This document shows positions 1 through 6,244 of a stretch of DNA of 15,454 nt, one piece after another. How positions within the stretch are numbered: position 1 is the first letter of the stretch; every line of letters begins with the position of its first letter. Origin of the DNA: DATFGK01 sp046712825 (GTDB lineage: Bacteria > Actinomycetota > AC-67). A program made the position numbers and the translations under genes. The DNA lies in the NCBI GenBank assembly GCA_046712825.1, contig JBKKCR010000216.1, positions 1 through 15,454 on the forward strand. The letters are read 5' to 3'. The notes below the pieces were generated by a model. It was not told the DNA's origin. It did not search any database and was given only the letters and a program-made list of their open reading frames with translations.

Positions 1-583
1 CGGTGACGCCCGCCGACTCGGGCGTGAGCGCCCCCACGACGCGCGGCGTGTTACGGAGGACGAATTCACCGTTGCCGGGGTCGATGCGCTCCGGTGAGTA
101 GGCGAGCAGGAAGTCGCGCCCTGCGAGGAGACCGGACGTCTCGAGCAACGGAGCGACGATCTGCTCCGTCGTGCCCGGATACGTCGTGGACTCGAGGACC
201 ACGAGGCTACCGGCGCGAAGGTGCCGCGCGACGTCCTTGGTCGCGCCCTCGACGAGCGACAGGTCCGGTGTGTTCTCGCGAACCGGCGTCGGCACGCAGA
301 TAAGGATGATGTCGCTCGCTTCGACGGCCTCGGCTTCGGTCGTGAAGGTGAGCCGTCCCGTCTCCACCCCCTTACGGAACGCCTCCTCGTTGACCCCGGG
401 TACAGACAGAATGCCGGCTCGGAGGTCCTCGACCCGCGTTGGGTCCGTATCGATCCCGGCGACCGCGAAGCCCACCTCCGCGGCGGCGCACGCGACGGAG
501 AGGCCGACGTATCCCTGGCCCATGACGGCAATCGTGGCGCGACGGGAAAGGATCCGGCGCCGAAGCTGAGCAGTGCTTTTCAT
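1..583 (-). CDS. Nucleotide-sugar (UDP-HexNAc type) 6-dehydrogenase, N-terminal part
   Basis: Partial gene: it starts at ATG 583 and runs off the left edge after 194 codons. Family members oxidise C6 of a UDP-sugar to the uronic acid in two NAD+-dependent steps in the cytoplasm. The dinucleotide-binding motif GQGYVG is at residues 22-27 after a short basic N-terminus, and the acidic end of the Rossmann unit (GIDTD) follows. Further on are CVPTP, VVLESTTYPGTT and AYSPERIDPGN, the conserved run seen in WbpA/VipA-type UDP-N-acetylhexosamine dehydrogenases. The catalytic cysteine region lies outside the window. A purine-rich ribosome site (AGAGGAG, 592-598 on the minus strand) sits 8 bases before the ATG and supports the start. 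The gene is divergent from the Tat-exported protein gene at 804. With the WbpP-like epimerase at 2445-3449 it would make a UDP-uronic acid donor; the exact sugar is inference. Confidence 0.92.
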   Translation of the reverse strand, partial: MKSTAQLRRRILSRRATIAVMGQGYVGLSVACAAAEVGFAVAGIDTDPTRVEDLRAGILSVPGVNEEAFRKGVETGRLTFTTEAEAVEASDIILICVPTPVRENTPDLSLVEGATKDVARHLRAGSLVVLESTTYPGTTEQIVAPLLETSGLLAGRDFLLAYSPERIDPGNGEFVLRNTPRVVGALTPESAGVT

Positions 584-612
584 CGGATGGACTCCTCTAT
601 CGGTTAGAACAC

Positions 613-627
613 CGTAGGTTCCCTACG
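613..627. promoter_or_regulatory. Perfect 6-bp inverted repeat in the divergent intergenic region
   Basis: CGTAGG and CCTACG are exact reverse complements separated by TTC. The element lies 30 bases upstream of the dehydrogenase ATG, where a regulator site or a short leader hairpin could act. Function is inference, and a match of this size can arise by chance. Confidence 0.3.
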
Positions 628-746
628 CCGTTCGACGTATCTGGCAGCCAAGTTCAGCATTAAACCCCGGGAAGACGCAGGTTTTTTACACCGTTCGTCG
701 CATGGCTCCCGGGCCGCCGGCCAATAGCATCAACCGTGCTTCGAGC

Positions 747-762
747 CGCCGCGGTCGCGGCG
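747..762. promoter_or_regulatory. 7-bp GC inverted repeat upstream of the secreted-protein gene
   Basis: CGCCGCG and CGCGGCG flank a 2-base centre, about 40 bases before the start at 804. It could be an operator, but GC-only palindromes are common in DNA of this composition. The 220-base divergent interval (584-803) must hold promoters for both flanking genes; I could not pick convincing -35/-10 pairs in it. Confidence 0.2.
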
Positions 763-788
763 TGCCGATTGGGTCTGGGCCTAATGAA

Positions 789-797
789 GGGGAGGGG
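789..797 (+). promoter_or_regulatory. Strong ribosome binding site for the Tat-exported protein gene
   Basis: The run GGGGAGGGG lies 6 bases before ATG 804. It decides this start over in-frame upstream candidates such as 702, which lack such a site and would put extra residues before the Tat signal. Confidence 0.7.
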
Positions 798-803
798 AAG
801 CGC

Positions 804-1508
804 ATGAGTGATCAGGATCTCGAGAAGGTCGATTCCGGCCGCAGAGATTTTCTCAAGAAGTCGATCGTTGCGGGAGCGGTGGTATGGGGCGCTCCGGCCG
901 TGACGTCGCTGCCCGGCGGCCGCGCGTGGGCTCAGACGTACGGGTGCCCGGATCCCGCGGGGCCGTGTGTAACGAACGCCTTCGGACTCCAGATCACCGT
1001 GCCGGCCATCGGCACGTTGACGTTCCCGGGCGCGCCGGGTCCTTCTCCGACCTGCGTGATCAACCCGACGGTCCCCGGCATCATCAACCTCGCTGCGACC
1101 ATCTGCGGCGACGTCGGTGACTGCACCGCGAACGGGTACGTCGAGAACCTGGACCTCGACATCCTCGGAGCACTCGGCATTCCGATCCTGTCGCTCCAGG
1201 CCACGATCCTCAGCGCGACGGCGACGACGTCCGGTGACTGCCCGCCTTGTGCGACGACCGGCTCTTCGATCATCGCCGGCCTGGTGATCAACGGCGGCGC
1301 GATCAACGTGACGTCGCCCTGCAACACGGTCATCCCGATCGTGCCTGCTCTGCCGATCGCATCGCTTGCTCTGAACGAGCAGACGTGCACCGGCGACACG
1401 CTGACGGTGAACGCGCTGAACCTCACGATCCCGAGCCTCGGGATCCAGGTCATCGCCGGCCACGCGGAAGCGGGTCGCGAAGGCTGCACCTGCACCACCT
1501 GCTCGTAG
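804..1508 (+). CDS. Tat-exported choice-of-anchor P family protein, cysteine-rich
   Basis: This encodes a 234-residue secreted protein. A twin-arginine signal (GRRDFLKKS, residues 12-20) is followed by a hydrophobic stretch and an AWA|Q cleavage site near residue 43, so export in folded form is expected. The second half carries the pattern I recognise from actinobacterial choice-of-anchor P proteins: GSSIIAGLVING, then NTVIP, then LNEQTCTGDTLTVNAL (residues 188-203), then VIAGHAEAG. The molecular role of that family is not known to me. Unusually, the mature part has 12 cysteines, including DCPPC (145-149) and a CTCTTC tail, so several disulfides or a metal site are possible. No C-terminal membrane anchor or sorting motif is visible. 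The start is fixed by a strong ribosome site at 789-797. The gene ends at a large hairpin and precedes an HprK-like kinase on the same strand. Confidence 0.85.
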   Translation: MSDQDLEKVDSGRRDFLKKSIVAGAVVWGAPAVTSLPGGRAWAQTYGCPDPAGPCVTNAFGLQITVPAIGTLTFPGAPGPSPTCVINPTVPGIINLAATICGDVGDCTANGYVENLDLDILGALGIPILSLQATILSATATTSGDCPPCATTGSSIIAGLVINGGAINVTSPCNTVIPIVPALPIASLALNEQTCTGDTLTVNALNLTIPSLGIQVIAGHAEAGREGCTCTTCS

Positions 1509-1523
1509 TTCGATCCAGGCGGA

Positions 1524-1564
1524 CGCCCGTCCGGACGGCGCCGAAGGCGCCGGCCGGGCGGGCG
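1524..1564 (+). terminator. Long GC-rich hairpin, probable terminator after the Tat-exported protein gene
   Basis: Arms 1524-1542 and 1546-1564 pair over 19 positions around a GAA loop, with one G-U pair and one mismatch on the plus strand. The hairpin starts 15 bases past the stop codon at 1508. Only a TTG follows rather than a T-run, so termination is inferred from stem strength and position. It could also limit read-through into the kinase gene or stabilise the upstream mRNA. Confidence 0.7.
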
Positions 1565-1643
1565 TTGCCACATCCGGCTTGGATCGGTCGACGGAACGAG
1601 CGGGTGGCACCGACCCGCGAGCGCCCCTACCCTGAGCGACGGG

Positions 1644-1649
1644 AAGGAG
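1644..1649 (+). promoter_or_regulatory. Ribosome binding site selecting GTG 1657
   Basis: AAGGAG ends 7 bases before GTG 1657 but only 1 base before the in-frame GTG 1651. Normal spacing therefore favours 1657 as the kinase start. Confidence 0.65.
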
Positions 1650-1656
1650 CGTGGGT

Positions 1657-2517
1657 GTGAACGAATCCGAGACGTGGGCGCTCGACGAAGGCTTCCGCGT
1701 GCTTTCGTACGCGTTCCGCATCCGGACCACCTCCAACGCGTGCGCCGAGCTCGCGCTTCGTGCCGTCGGCGCCTGTCGTCACTCCGATGTGCCCGACGAC
1801 GCACCGTCGTTCTACGTCGAGGACGGCGACGAGGTTTCGAGCTTGAGTCTCGACGACATCGTTCTCCTCAAGAACGCGAAGCCCGGCAACGCCTTCTCGC
1901 GGCTCGTGTGGCACATCATGAACAAGGCGGTCGCCGAGGCCAGGCACATCCTGGTCGTGCACGCCGGCGTGGTCGTCGCTCCCGACGGGAACGCCGTCGT
2001 TCTTCCGGCCGTTTCCGGCGGCGGCAAGACCACACTCACCGCCGCGCTCGTCCGCGCCGGGTTCGACTTCCTTTCGGACGAGATGATGGCGATCGACCCT
2101 GCATCCCGGCAGGTTCTGCCCGTTCCGCGCTCGCTGTTCGTGAAGCCGGGAACGTTCGAGGCGCTCGGGATCGAGCCGCCCGACGTCTCCGAAGCGGCCC
2201 TAAAGCTCTTGGGCGGCACCTGGCCGGTGACGCCGGACGACCTGCGCCCCGGCGCTCTCGGCGGCCCCGCCCCGGTCCGCACGGTCGTCGCGCCCACATA
2301 CCGGCCCGGCTCCGAAACCCGGCTCGAGCGCGTGTCGCGCGCCGCCGGGCTGTCGGACTTGGCCGGCCAGGCCTTCAACCTCGAGATGTTCGGGGCACCG
2401 GCCGGGATCGAGCTCCTGGCCGAGGTCGTCCGCTCGGCGTCGTGCTACCGGCTCGCCGTCGGCCGGCTGGACGAGGCCGTCGCGGCCGTGTCCGAAGCAG
2501 CGGCCGCACCGGTCTGA
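1657..2517 (+). CDS. HprK-related P-loop kinase-like protein
   Basis: A 286-residue protein (GTG start) resembling the catalytic half of HPr kinase/phosphorylase. The lead-in LVVHAGVVV (100-108) is followed by the Walker A loop SGGGKTT (120-126), and then DFLSDEMMAID (137-147), which matches the acidic segment after the P-loop in HprK proteins. The N-terminal 80 or so residues do not look like the canonical HprK regulatory domain, and no HPr or PTS gene is nearby. HprK-related kinases of this kind are known from polysaccharide and peptide-modification neighbourhoods; their substrates are mostly unknown, so neither a PTS role nor a particular target should be assumed. The gene is co-directional with the Tat-exported protein upstream, though a strong hairpin lies between. 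Its last 73 bases overlap the opposing epimerase gene. The tail is alanine-rich. Confidence 0.82.
   Translation: MNESETWALDEGFRVLSYAFRIRTTSNACAELALRAVGACRHSDVPDDAPSFYVEDGDEVSSLSLDDIVLLKNAKPGNAFSRLVWHIMNKAVAEARHILVVHAGVVVAPDGNAVVLPAVSGGGKTTLTAALVRAGFDFLSDEMMAIDPASRQVLPVPRSLFVKPGTFEALGIEPPDVSEAALKLLGGTWPVTPDDLRPGALGGPAPVRTVVAPTYRPGSETRLERVSRAAGLSDLAGQAFNLEMFGAPAGIELLAEVVRSASCYRLAVGRLDEAVAAVSEAAAAPV
2445..2517. other. Convergent 3' overlap of the kinase and epimerase genes
   Basis: The plus-strand kinase stop (2515-2517) lies inside the minus-strand epimerase frame, whose TAG is at 2445-2447, so both strands appear to be coding over 73 bases. No terminator hairpin was seen between the two converging units. 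Confidence 0.75.
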
Positions 2518-3449
2518 GCCGCGCGGCGCTCCTCGAACCAGGCAACCGTTCGCGCGACCGACTCTTCCCAGACCGCCTTCGGCTCGAACCCGAGCAGTCG
2601 CTTCGCCGCAGAGATATCGGCGTGTGTCCGCCGGATGTCGCCGGCGCGCTTCGGCGTGCGGATCGGATCCACCCAGCGCCCGACCGCGTTCGAAACCTCC
2701 TGCAGGACCTCGTTGATCGTCTTCGGGTCCCCCCCGGCTACGTTGATCACGGCACCGTCGGCCTCCGGTCCCGCGGTCGCCGCGGCGATGTTGGCTCGCA
2801 CCACGTCGTCGATGTACGAGAAGTCCCGGGACTGCTCACCGTCCCAGTGAACCTCCGGAGCCTTTCCCTCAACGAGCGCCGCGACGAAGGCGGGGAAGAC
2901 CGCGGCATACTTGGACTCGGGTCGCTGTCCCGGACCGAACACGTTGAAGTAGCGGAGCGAAACAGTGGAGAGACCTTTGAGATGCGTCCACACGCGGCAG
3001 TACTGCTCGGCGGAGAGCTTGCTCACGGCGTAGGGCGACAGCGGTGAGGGCGTCATCGCCTCGTGCTGGCGTCCTTCGGCTACGTCGCCGTACACGCTCG
3101 AGCTCGACGCGTAGACCACGCGACTGACGTCCGCCTCCTCGGCCGCGACGAGCAGATTGAGCGTCCCGGTGATGTTGCAAGACTCGCTCAGCACGGGGTC
3201 ATCGACCGAGCGCGGAACGCTGCGCAGGGCAGCTTGATGGAAGATCACATCGACCCCCGCGCACGACGGCGCGAGCCCCTCGGGGTCCCGGAGGTCCGCG
3301 CGCACGAACGTGGCACCGTCGGGGATGTTCTCCTCGAACCCGGTGAGCAGGTTGTCGAGCACGCGGACACGCCATCCATCGGCGAGCAGCGCGCGAGATA
3401 TGGCCGAGCCGATGAAGCCGGCTCCTCCGGTTACCAGTGCGTTCTTCAT
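2445..3449 (-). CDS. NAD-dependent UDP-sugar epimerase, WbpP/VipB type (extended SDR)
   Basis: A 334-residue extended short-chain dehydrogenase expected to interconvert UDP-sugars at C4 in the cytoplasm. The NAD loop GGAGFIG is at 8-14, serines SSSSV at 116-119 precede the catalytic pair Y140-x3-K144 (YAVSK), and RYFNVFGPGQ plus DGEQSRDFSYIDDVV follow. The PES-KYAAVFP and DGE-SRDF segments resemble WbpP/VipB epimerases acting on UDP-GlcNAc or UDP-GlcNAcA more than classical GalE; the exact substrate is uncertain. ATG 3449 is chosen because GGAAGGA (3454-3460) precedes it and the Rossmann strand begins at once; an in-frame TTG at 3467 is less likely. The last 25 or so residues are a low-complexity Ala/Ser/Thr tail that lies largely antisense to the kinase gene. 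It is the last gene of the minus-strand train, 37 bases after the GT2 gene. Confidence 0.93.
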   Translation of the reverse strand: MKNALVTGGAGFIGSAISRALLADGWRVRVLDNLLTGFEENIPDGATFVRADLRDPEGLAPSCAGVDVIFHQAALRSVPRSVDDPVLSESCNITGTLNLLVAAEEADVSRVVYASSSSVYGDVAEGRQHEAMTPSPLSPYAVSKLSAEQYCRVWTHLKGLSTVSLRYFNVFGPGQRPESKYAAVFPAFVAALVEGKAPEVHWDGEQSRDFSYIDDVVRANIAAATAGPEADGAVINVAGGDPKTINEVLQEVSNAVGRWVDPIRTPKRAGDIRRTHADISAAKRLLGFEPKAVWEESVARTVAWFEERRAAQTGAAAASDTAATASSSRPTASR

Positions 3450-3486
3450 CTGTTCCTTCCTATCCAACTCTCATGATCTCGAACGA

Positions 3487-4293
3487 TCAGCGGAACGAGC
3501 GAACCAGATGCACCGCCGTGCGGAGCTCCGGTCGCAAGCGCAGCGAGCGGCGGAACGCGGCCCGTGCCTCCGCGGTCTCGCCCAAGCTTGTGGCCATGAG
3601 GCCGATCCGCTTCCACCGGAACGCCGCAGCACGGGGATGCGCCTCGAAATAATCCTCGTACATCTCGAGCAGCAACCTCTGGCACCGTACACGCTCCGCC
3701 GTCCCGTTGAGGTTCCTCGGGCCGTCGTGGAGCCGGTAGATCACCCCGACGCGCGGAACCGTCGACACGATCGCCTCGCGCGCCACGCGCAACCACCACT
3801 CGATGTCCACCGATCCGGCGAACCGCTCATCGAACCGCGGGGCGGCATCGCGGGCCACCGTCACCTGGCCGAGCTGCGGCGTCATCGCGTCGAGGATCGA
3901 GTCGTACACATTGCCCTCGAGGATCCGATCGTCGCCGGTTGAACCGTCGCTCCCCCGCCGGAAGCACACCGACACGGGGGCCCGGCCCATGCCCTCGAGT
4001 CCCATCGCCAGCCGCTCGGGAACGAACAGGTCGTCGTCGTCGAGGAACGCCACGTACCGGCCGCGCGCCTCGTCCAACCCCGTGTTGCGTGCCGCCGGCT
4101 CGCCGCCGTTGGTCGGGCGCCGGACGACCCGCACCCGCGGATCATCCGGCCCCGTCGCTAGAACCGGACTCGCGTCGTCGACGACGATGCACTCGAAGTC
4201 CTCGACGGTCTGCGCGAGCACGGAGGCGATCGCCTCGTCGAGCAGCGCCTGCCGGTTGTACGTTGTGATGACGATACTGAACAGGGGGTCCAT
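3487..4293 (-). CDS. GT2 family glycosyltransferase with TPR-like C-terminus
   Basis: A 268-residue GT-A fold transferase, expected to add a sugar from a nucleotide donor to the lipid-linked repeat unit on the cytoplasmic side. The N-terminus FSIVITTYNR is typical of the family. VVDDAS (37-42) is the nucleotide-contacting motif, FLDDDD (83-88) is the DxD metal site, and DIEWWLRV (163-170) sits where the catalytic-base region is expected. Residues from about 205 to 262 look helical, with a TPR-like unit (GETAEARAAFRRSLRLRPE), an add-on seen in some GT2 enzymes. No membrane segment is seen. ATG 4293 is preferred because GAGG lies 9 bases upstream; an in-frame ATG at 4311 would overlap the sulfotransferase stop and has its purines too close. 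The acceptor and sugar cannot be read from sequence. Confidence 0.9.
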   Translation of the reverse strand: MDPLFSIVITTYNRQALLDEAIASVLAQTVEDFECIVVDDASPVLATGPDDPRVRVVRRPTNGGEPAARNTGLDEARGRYVAFLDDDDLFVPERLAMGLEGMGRAPVSVCFRRGSDGSTGDDRILEGNVYDSILDAMTPQLGQVTVARDAAPRFDERFAGSVDIEWWLRVAREAIVSTVPRVGVIYRLHDGPRNLNGTAERVRCQRLLLEMYEDYFEAHPRAAAFRWKRIGLMATSLGETAEARAAFRRSLRLRPELRTAVHLVRSFR

Positions 4294-4304
4294 CGAAGGC
4301 GTCC

Positions 4305-5267
4305 TCACCATCTCCGCGGCGGAGGCAGAACGTCACGACGGACCGCGAGCGCGGTGCGAACGCGCGCTTCGCGCATCTCACGAGAGACGACCGTGATCAA
4401 CCGGGCAGTGCCGGCGCGCAGCTTCGCGCCCCGCGGCAGCCGGTCGAAGGCGGGCTCGTATCCCATCGCGCGGATCTGTCTCCCGGCCAGCGCTTCGAAC
4501 AGCGCGACGTCCTCCTTCGTCATGTCGCGCGTCCAGTCACGAAGGCCTTTCACGGGCGCTCCTTGGGCGTTTCGGTGGTACGTCGGAACGCCGTTTCCCG
4601 AAGCCCGATCCGGATACGAGAGCATCTCCGGCCGGTAGAGCAATCCGGTTAGGTCGCAGATCCGCCGCAGCTCGCGCTCCGGCTCGTCGACCAGGTCCTC
4701 GTAGTGGACCTCGAGGTACCGCTCGGGCCCGAGCGCGCGGCCGGCGCGTCGCGCGGCCAGCGTCCAGTGGGACCACACCTGAGCCGCCTCGGCGAGAGTG
4801 TTCGGCCACCACGGCATCTGCAGCAGGGAAAGCGCGACATCCCGGCCGTCCCGCACGAGGTGCACGAACCTTCCGCCGGGGAAGATCTCCGCCAGCAACG
4901 CGACGTCGAGCGCGTAGTTCGGGGTCTTGTCTCCCCAGCGCTCTTTGCCCTTCTCGGCGGCATACGCCATGAACACCGCGTCGATCACGTCGGCGAAGGC
5001 CGGCCGATTGAGGGCGCGCACGCGACGCAGAACCGCCTCGCCGGCGATCCCCCACTCGCCGAAGCGATACGTCCGGATCACGTCGGCCGCTATGCGCTCC
5101 GCGTCGACCGCGCCCGCCCGGTCGTAGCGCCGGCGGACCGTCCACAACGAGGTGATGAAGTGCGATTCCGGTGGGATCGCGAGCATCGGGTGCGCGTCGA
5201 GCATCGCGCGGAGCATGGTCGTCCCCGACCGCGCGCACCCGACCACGAAAACTGGAGAACCCGTCAT
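4305..5267 (-). CDS. PAPS-dependent sulfotransferase (Sulfotransfer_3-like)
   Basis: A 320-residue soluble protein. The 5'-phosphosulfate loop is CARSGTT (11-17) and the 3'-phosphate motif is RDGRDVALS (139-147), the two signatures of PAPS-using sulfotransferases. WGDKTPNY (111-118) is a further family hallmark. The expected reaction is transfer of sulfate to a hydroxyl or amino group of a sugar or lipid-linked glycan. No sulfate-activation genes (CysD/CysN/CysC type) lie in the window, so PAPS must come from elsewhere. The start ATG 5267 overlaps the TGA of the preceding MraY-like gene in an ATGA, indicating translational coupling; the open frame continues upstream, but that region codes in another frame. 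The gene ends 11 bases before the GT2 start. The C-terminus is arginine-rich. Confidence 0.92.
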   Translation of the reverse strand: MTGSPVFVVGCARSGTTMLRAMLDAHPMLAIPPESHFITSLWTVRRRYDRAGAVDAERIAADVIRTYRFGEWGIAGEAVLRRVRALNRPAFADVIDAVFMAYAAEKGKERWGDKTPNYALDVALLAEIFPGGRFVHLVRDGRDVALSLLQMPWWPNTLAEAAQVWSHWTLAARRAGRALGPERYLEVHYEDLVDEPERELRRICDLTGLLYRPEMLSYPDRASGNGVPTYHRNAQGAPVKGLRDWTRDMTKEDVALFEALAGRQIRAMGYEPAFDRLPRGAKLRAGTARLITVVSREMREARVRTALAVRRDVLPPPRRW

Positions 5268-6244
5268 CGCGGATCCCCTCCGACGGTGTCCGCGCTTGCG
5301 CGTCCCGGCCAGAGCTGCACCCCGGCCACAATCCCGCCGAGCACAAGCAGGCCGATGAAGACGGCCGCCGCCGTGAACGAGGCGCGGGACGCGGCATAGC
5401 CCAGCGTCCCCGCGACCGCACCGGCTCCGCAAAGGATTCCGGTCGACCGGAGGCGTGAATCCGTTCGCGTTGCCACGATGTCGTACGAGTGCAGCCGGTC
5501 GCCTGAGGTGAGTGAGGCGCCCGACCCCAGCCGCCGGGCGACGGTGAACAGCATCTCGAACGCCAAGACGCCGAGGCACGCGCCCGCGGCGAGCACACCA
5601 TGCCATCCGTCTACGGTCGAGACGCTCGCGGTGAGCGCAGCCAGGAGCGTGCCGACCGCGTACGCGCCGCCGTTCCCGAGGAAGATCCTGCCCGGAAGGT
5701 TCCAAACCAAGAAGCCCAGCCCGGCGCCGGCCAGTGCGAACCCGAGGGAGCGGATACCCGAACCACCGGGAGCGGTCGTTGCGAGCGCCGCTCCCGCGAT
5801 CGCTGCCAGGCCGCCGGCCAGGCCGTTCTGTCCGTCGAGCAGATTGGTCGCGTTCGCGCAGGCGAGCGTCAGCGCCACGGTCGCGACGCCGGCGAGCGCG
5901 CCGAGCGGCTCGACCTCGACGCCGCCGGCGGCGAGAACCACACCCGCCCCCGTCAGCAGGATCAGACGGACCAGCGGCGTCAGTTGTCGGATGTCGTCTG
6001 CGAGCCCAGCCGCGAACGCGATCGTCGTGGCGGCGACGATGCTTCCGGGAAGCCCATCGCCGACGAGCGCGGAAGCGATCAACGTCGCCGCGACCACGGC
6101 AGCGCCACCGAGGACCGGCACCGGACGCACATGGATGGCGAGCGAAGGGTCGCTCGGCCGGTCGACGAGACCGGCGGCGAGCCCGACTCGCCGCGCGACG
6201 GGAACAAGGACGACCGCGATCCCGAGCGCGACTACGAAGGACAT
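5264..6244 (-). CDS. MraY/WecA-type polyprenyl-phosphate sugar-1-phosphate transferase
   Basis: A 326-residue polytopic membrane enzyme, expected to start repeat-unit assembly by moving a sugar-1-phosphate from a UDP donor onto polyprenyl phosphate. Family motifs occur in order: HVRPVPVLGG (38-47), the metal/catalytic pair LADDIRQ (81-87), NATNLLDGQNGLAGG (131-145), FLGNGGAYAVG (188-198) and GDRLHSYD (248-255), the actinobacterial-looking version of the last histidine motif. The fourth motif has Asn191 where MraY/WecA enzymes normally have an Mg2+-binding Asp; the codon is AAC (5672-5674). It may be a natural variant or a loss of activity. ATG 6244 overlaps the upstream fusion gene by 13 bases and gives a normal first membrane helix; ribosome-site support is weak. 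The TGA overlaps the sulfotransferase ATG. Confidence 0.88.
   Translation of the reverse strand: MSFVVALGIAVVLVPVARRVGLAAGLVDRPSDPSLAIHVRPVPVLGGAAVVAATLIASALVGDGLPGSIVAATTIAFAAGLADDIRQLTPLVRLILLTGAGVVLAAGGVEVEPLGALAGVATVALTLACANATNLLDGQNGLAGGLAAIAGAALATTAPGGSGIRSLGFALAGAGLGFLVWNLPGRIFLGNGGAYAVGTLLAALTASVSTVDGWHGVLAAGACLGVLAFEMLFTVARRLGSGASLTSGDRLHSYDIVATRTDSRLRSTGILCGAGAVAGTLGYAASRASFTAAAVFIGLLVLGGIVAGVQLWPGRASADTVGGDPR

Noticed and set aside
660..1804. Minus-strand open frames across the Tat-exported protein gene
   Set aside because: Arg-rich translations without motifs. The plus strand has a Tat signal, a strong ribosome site and a terminator.
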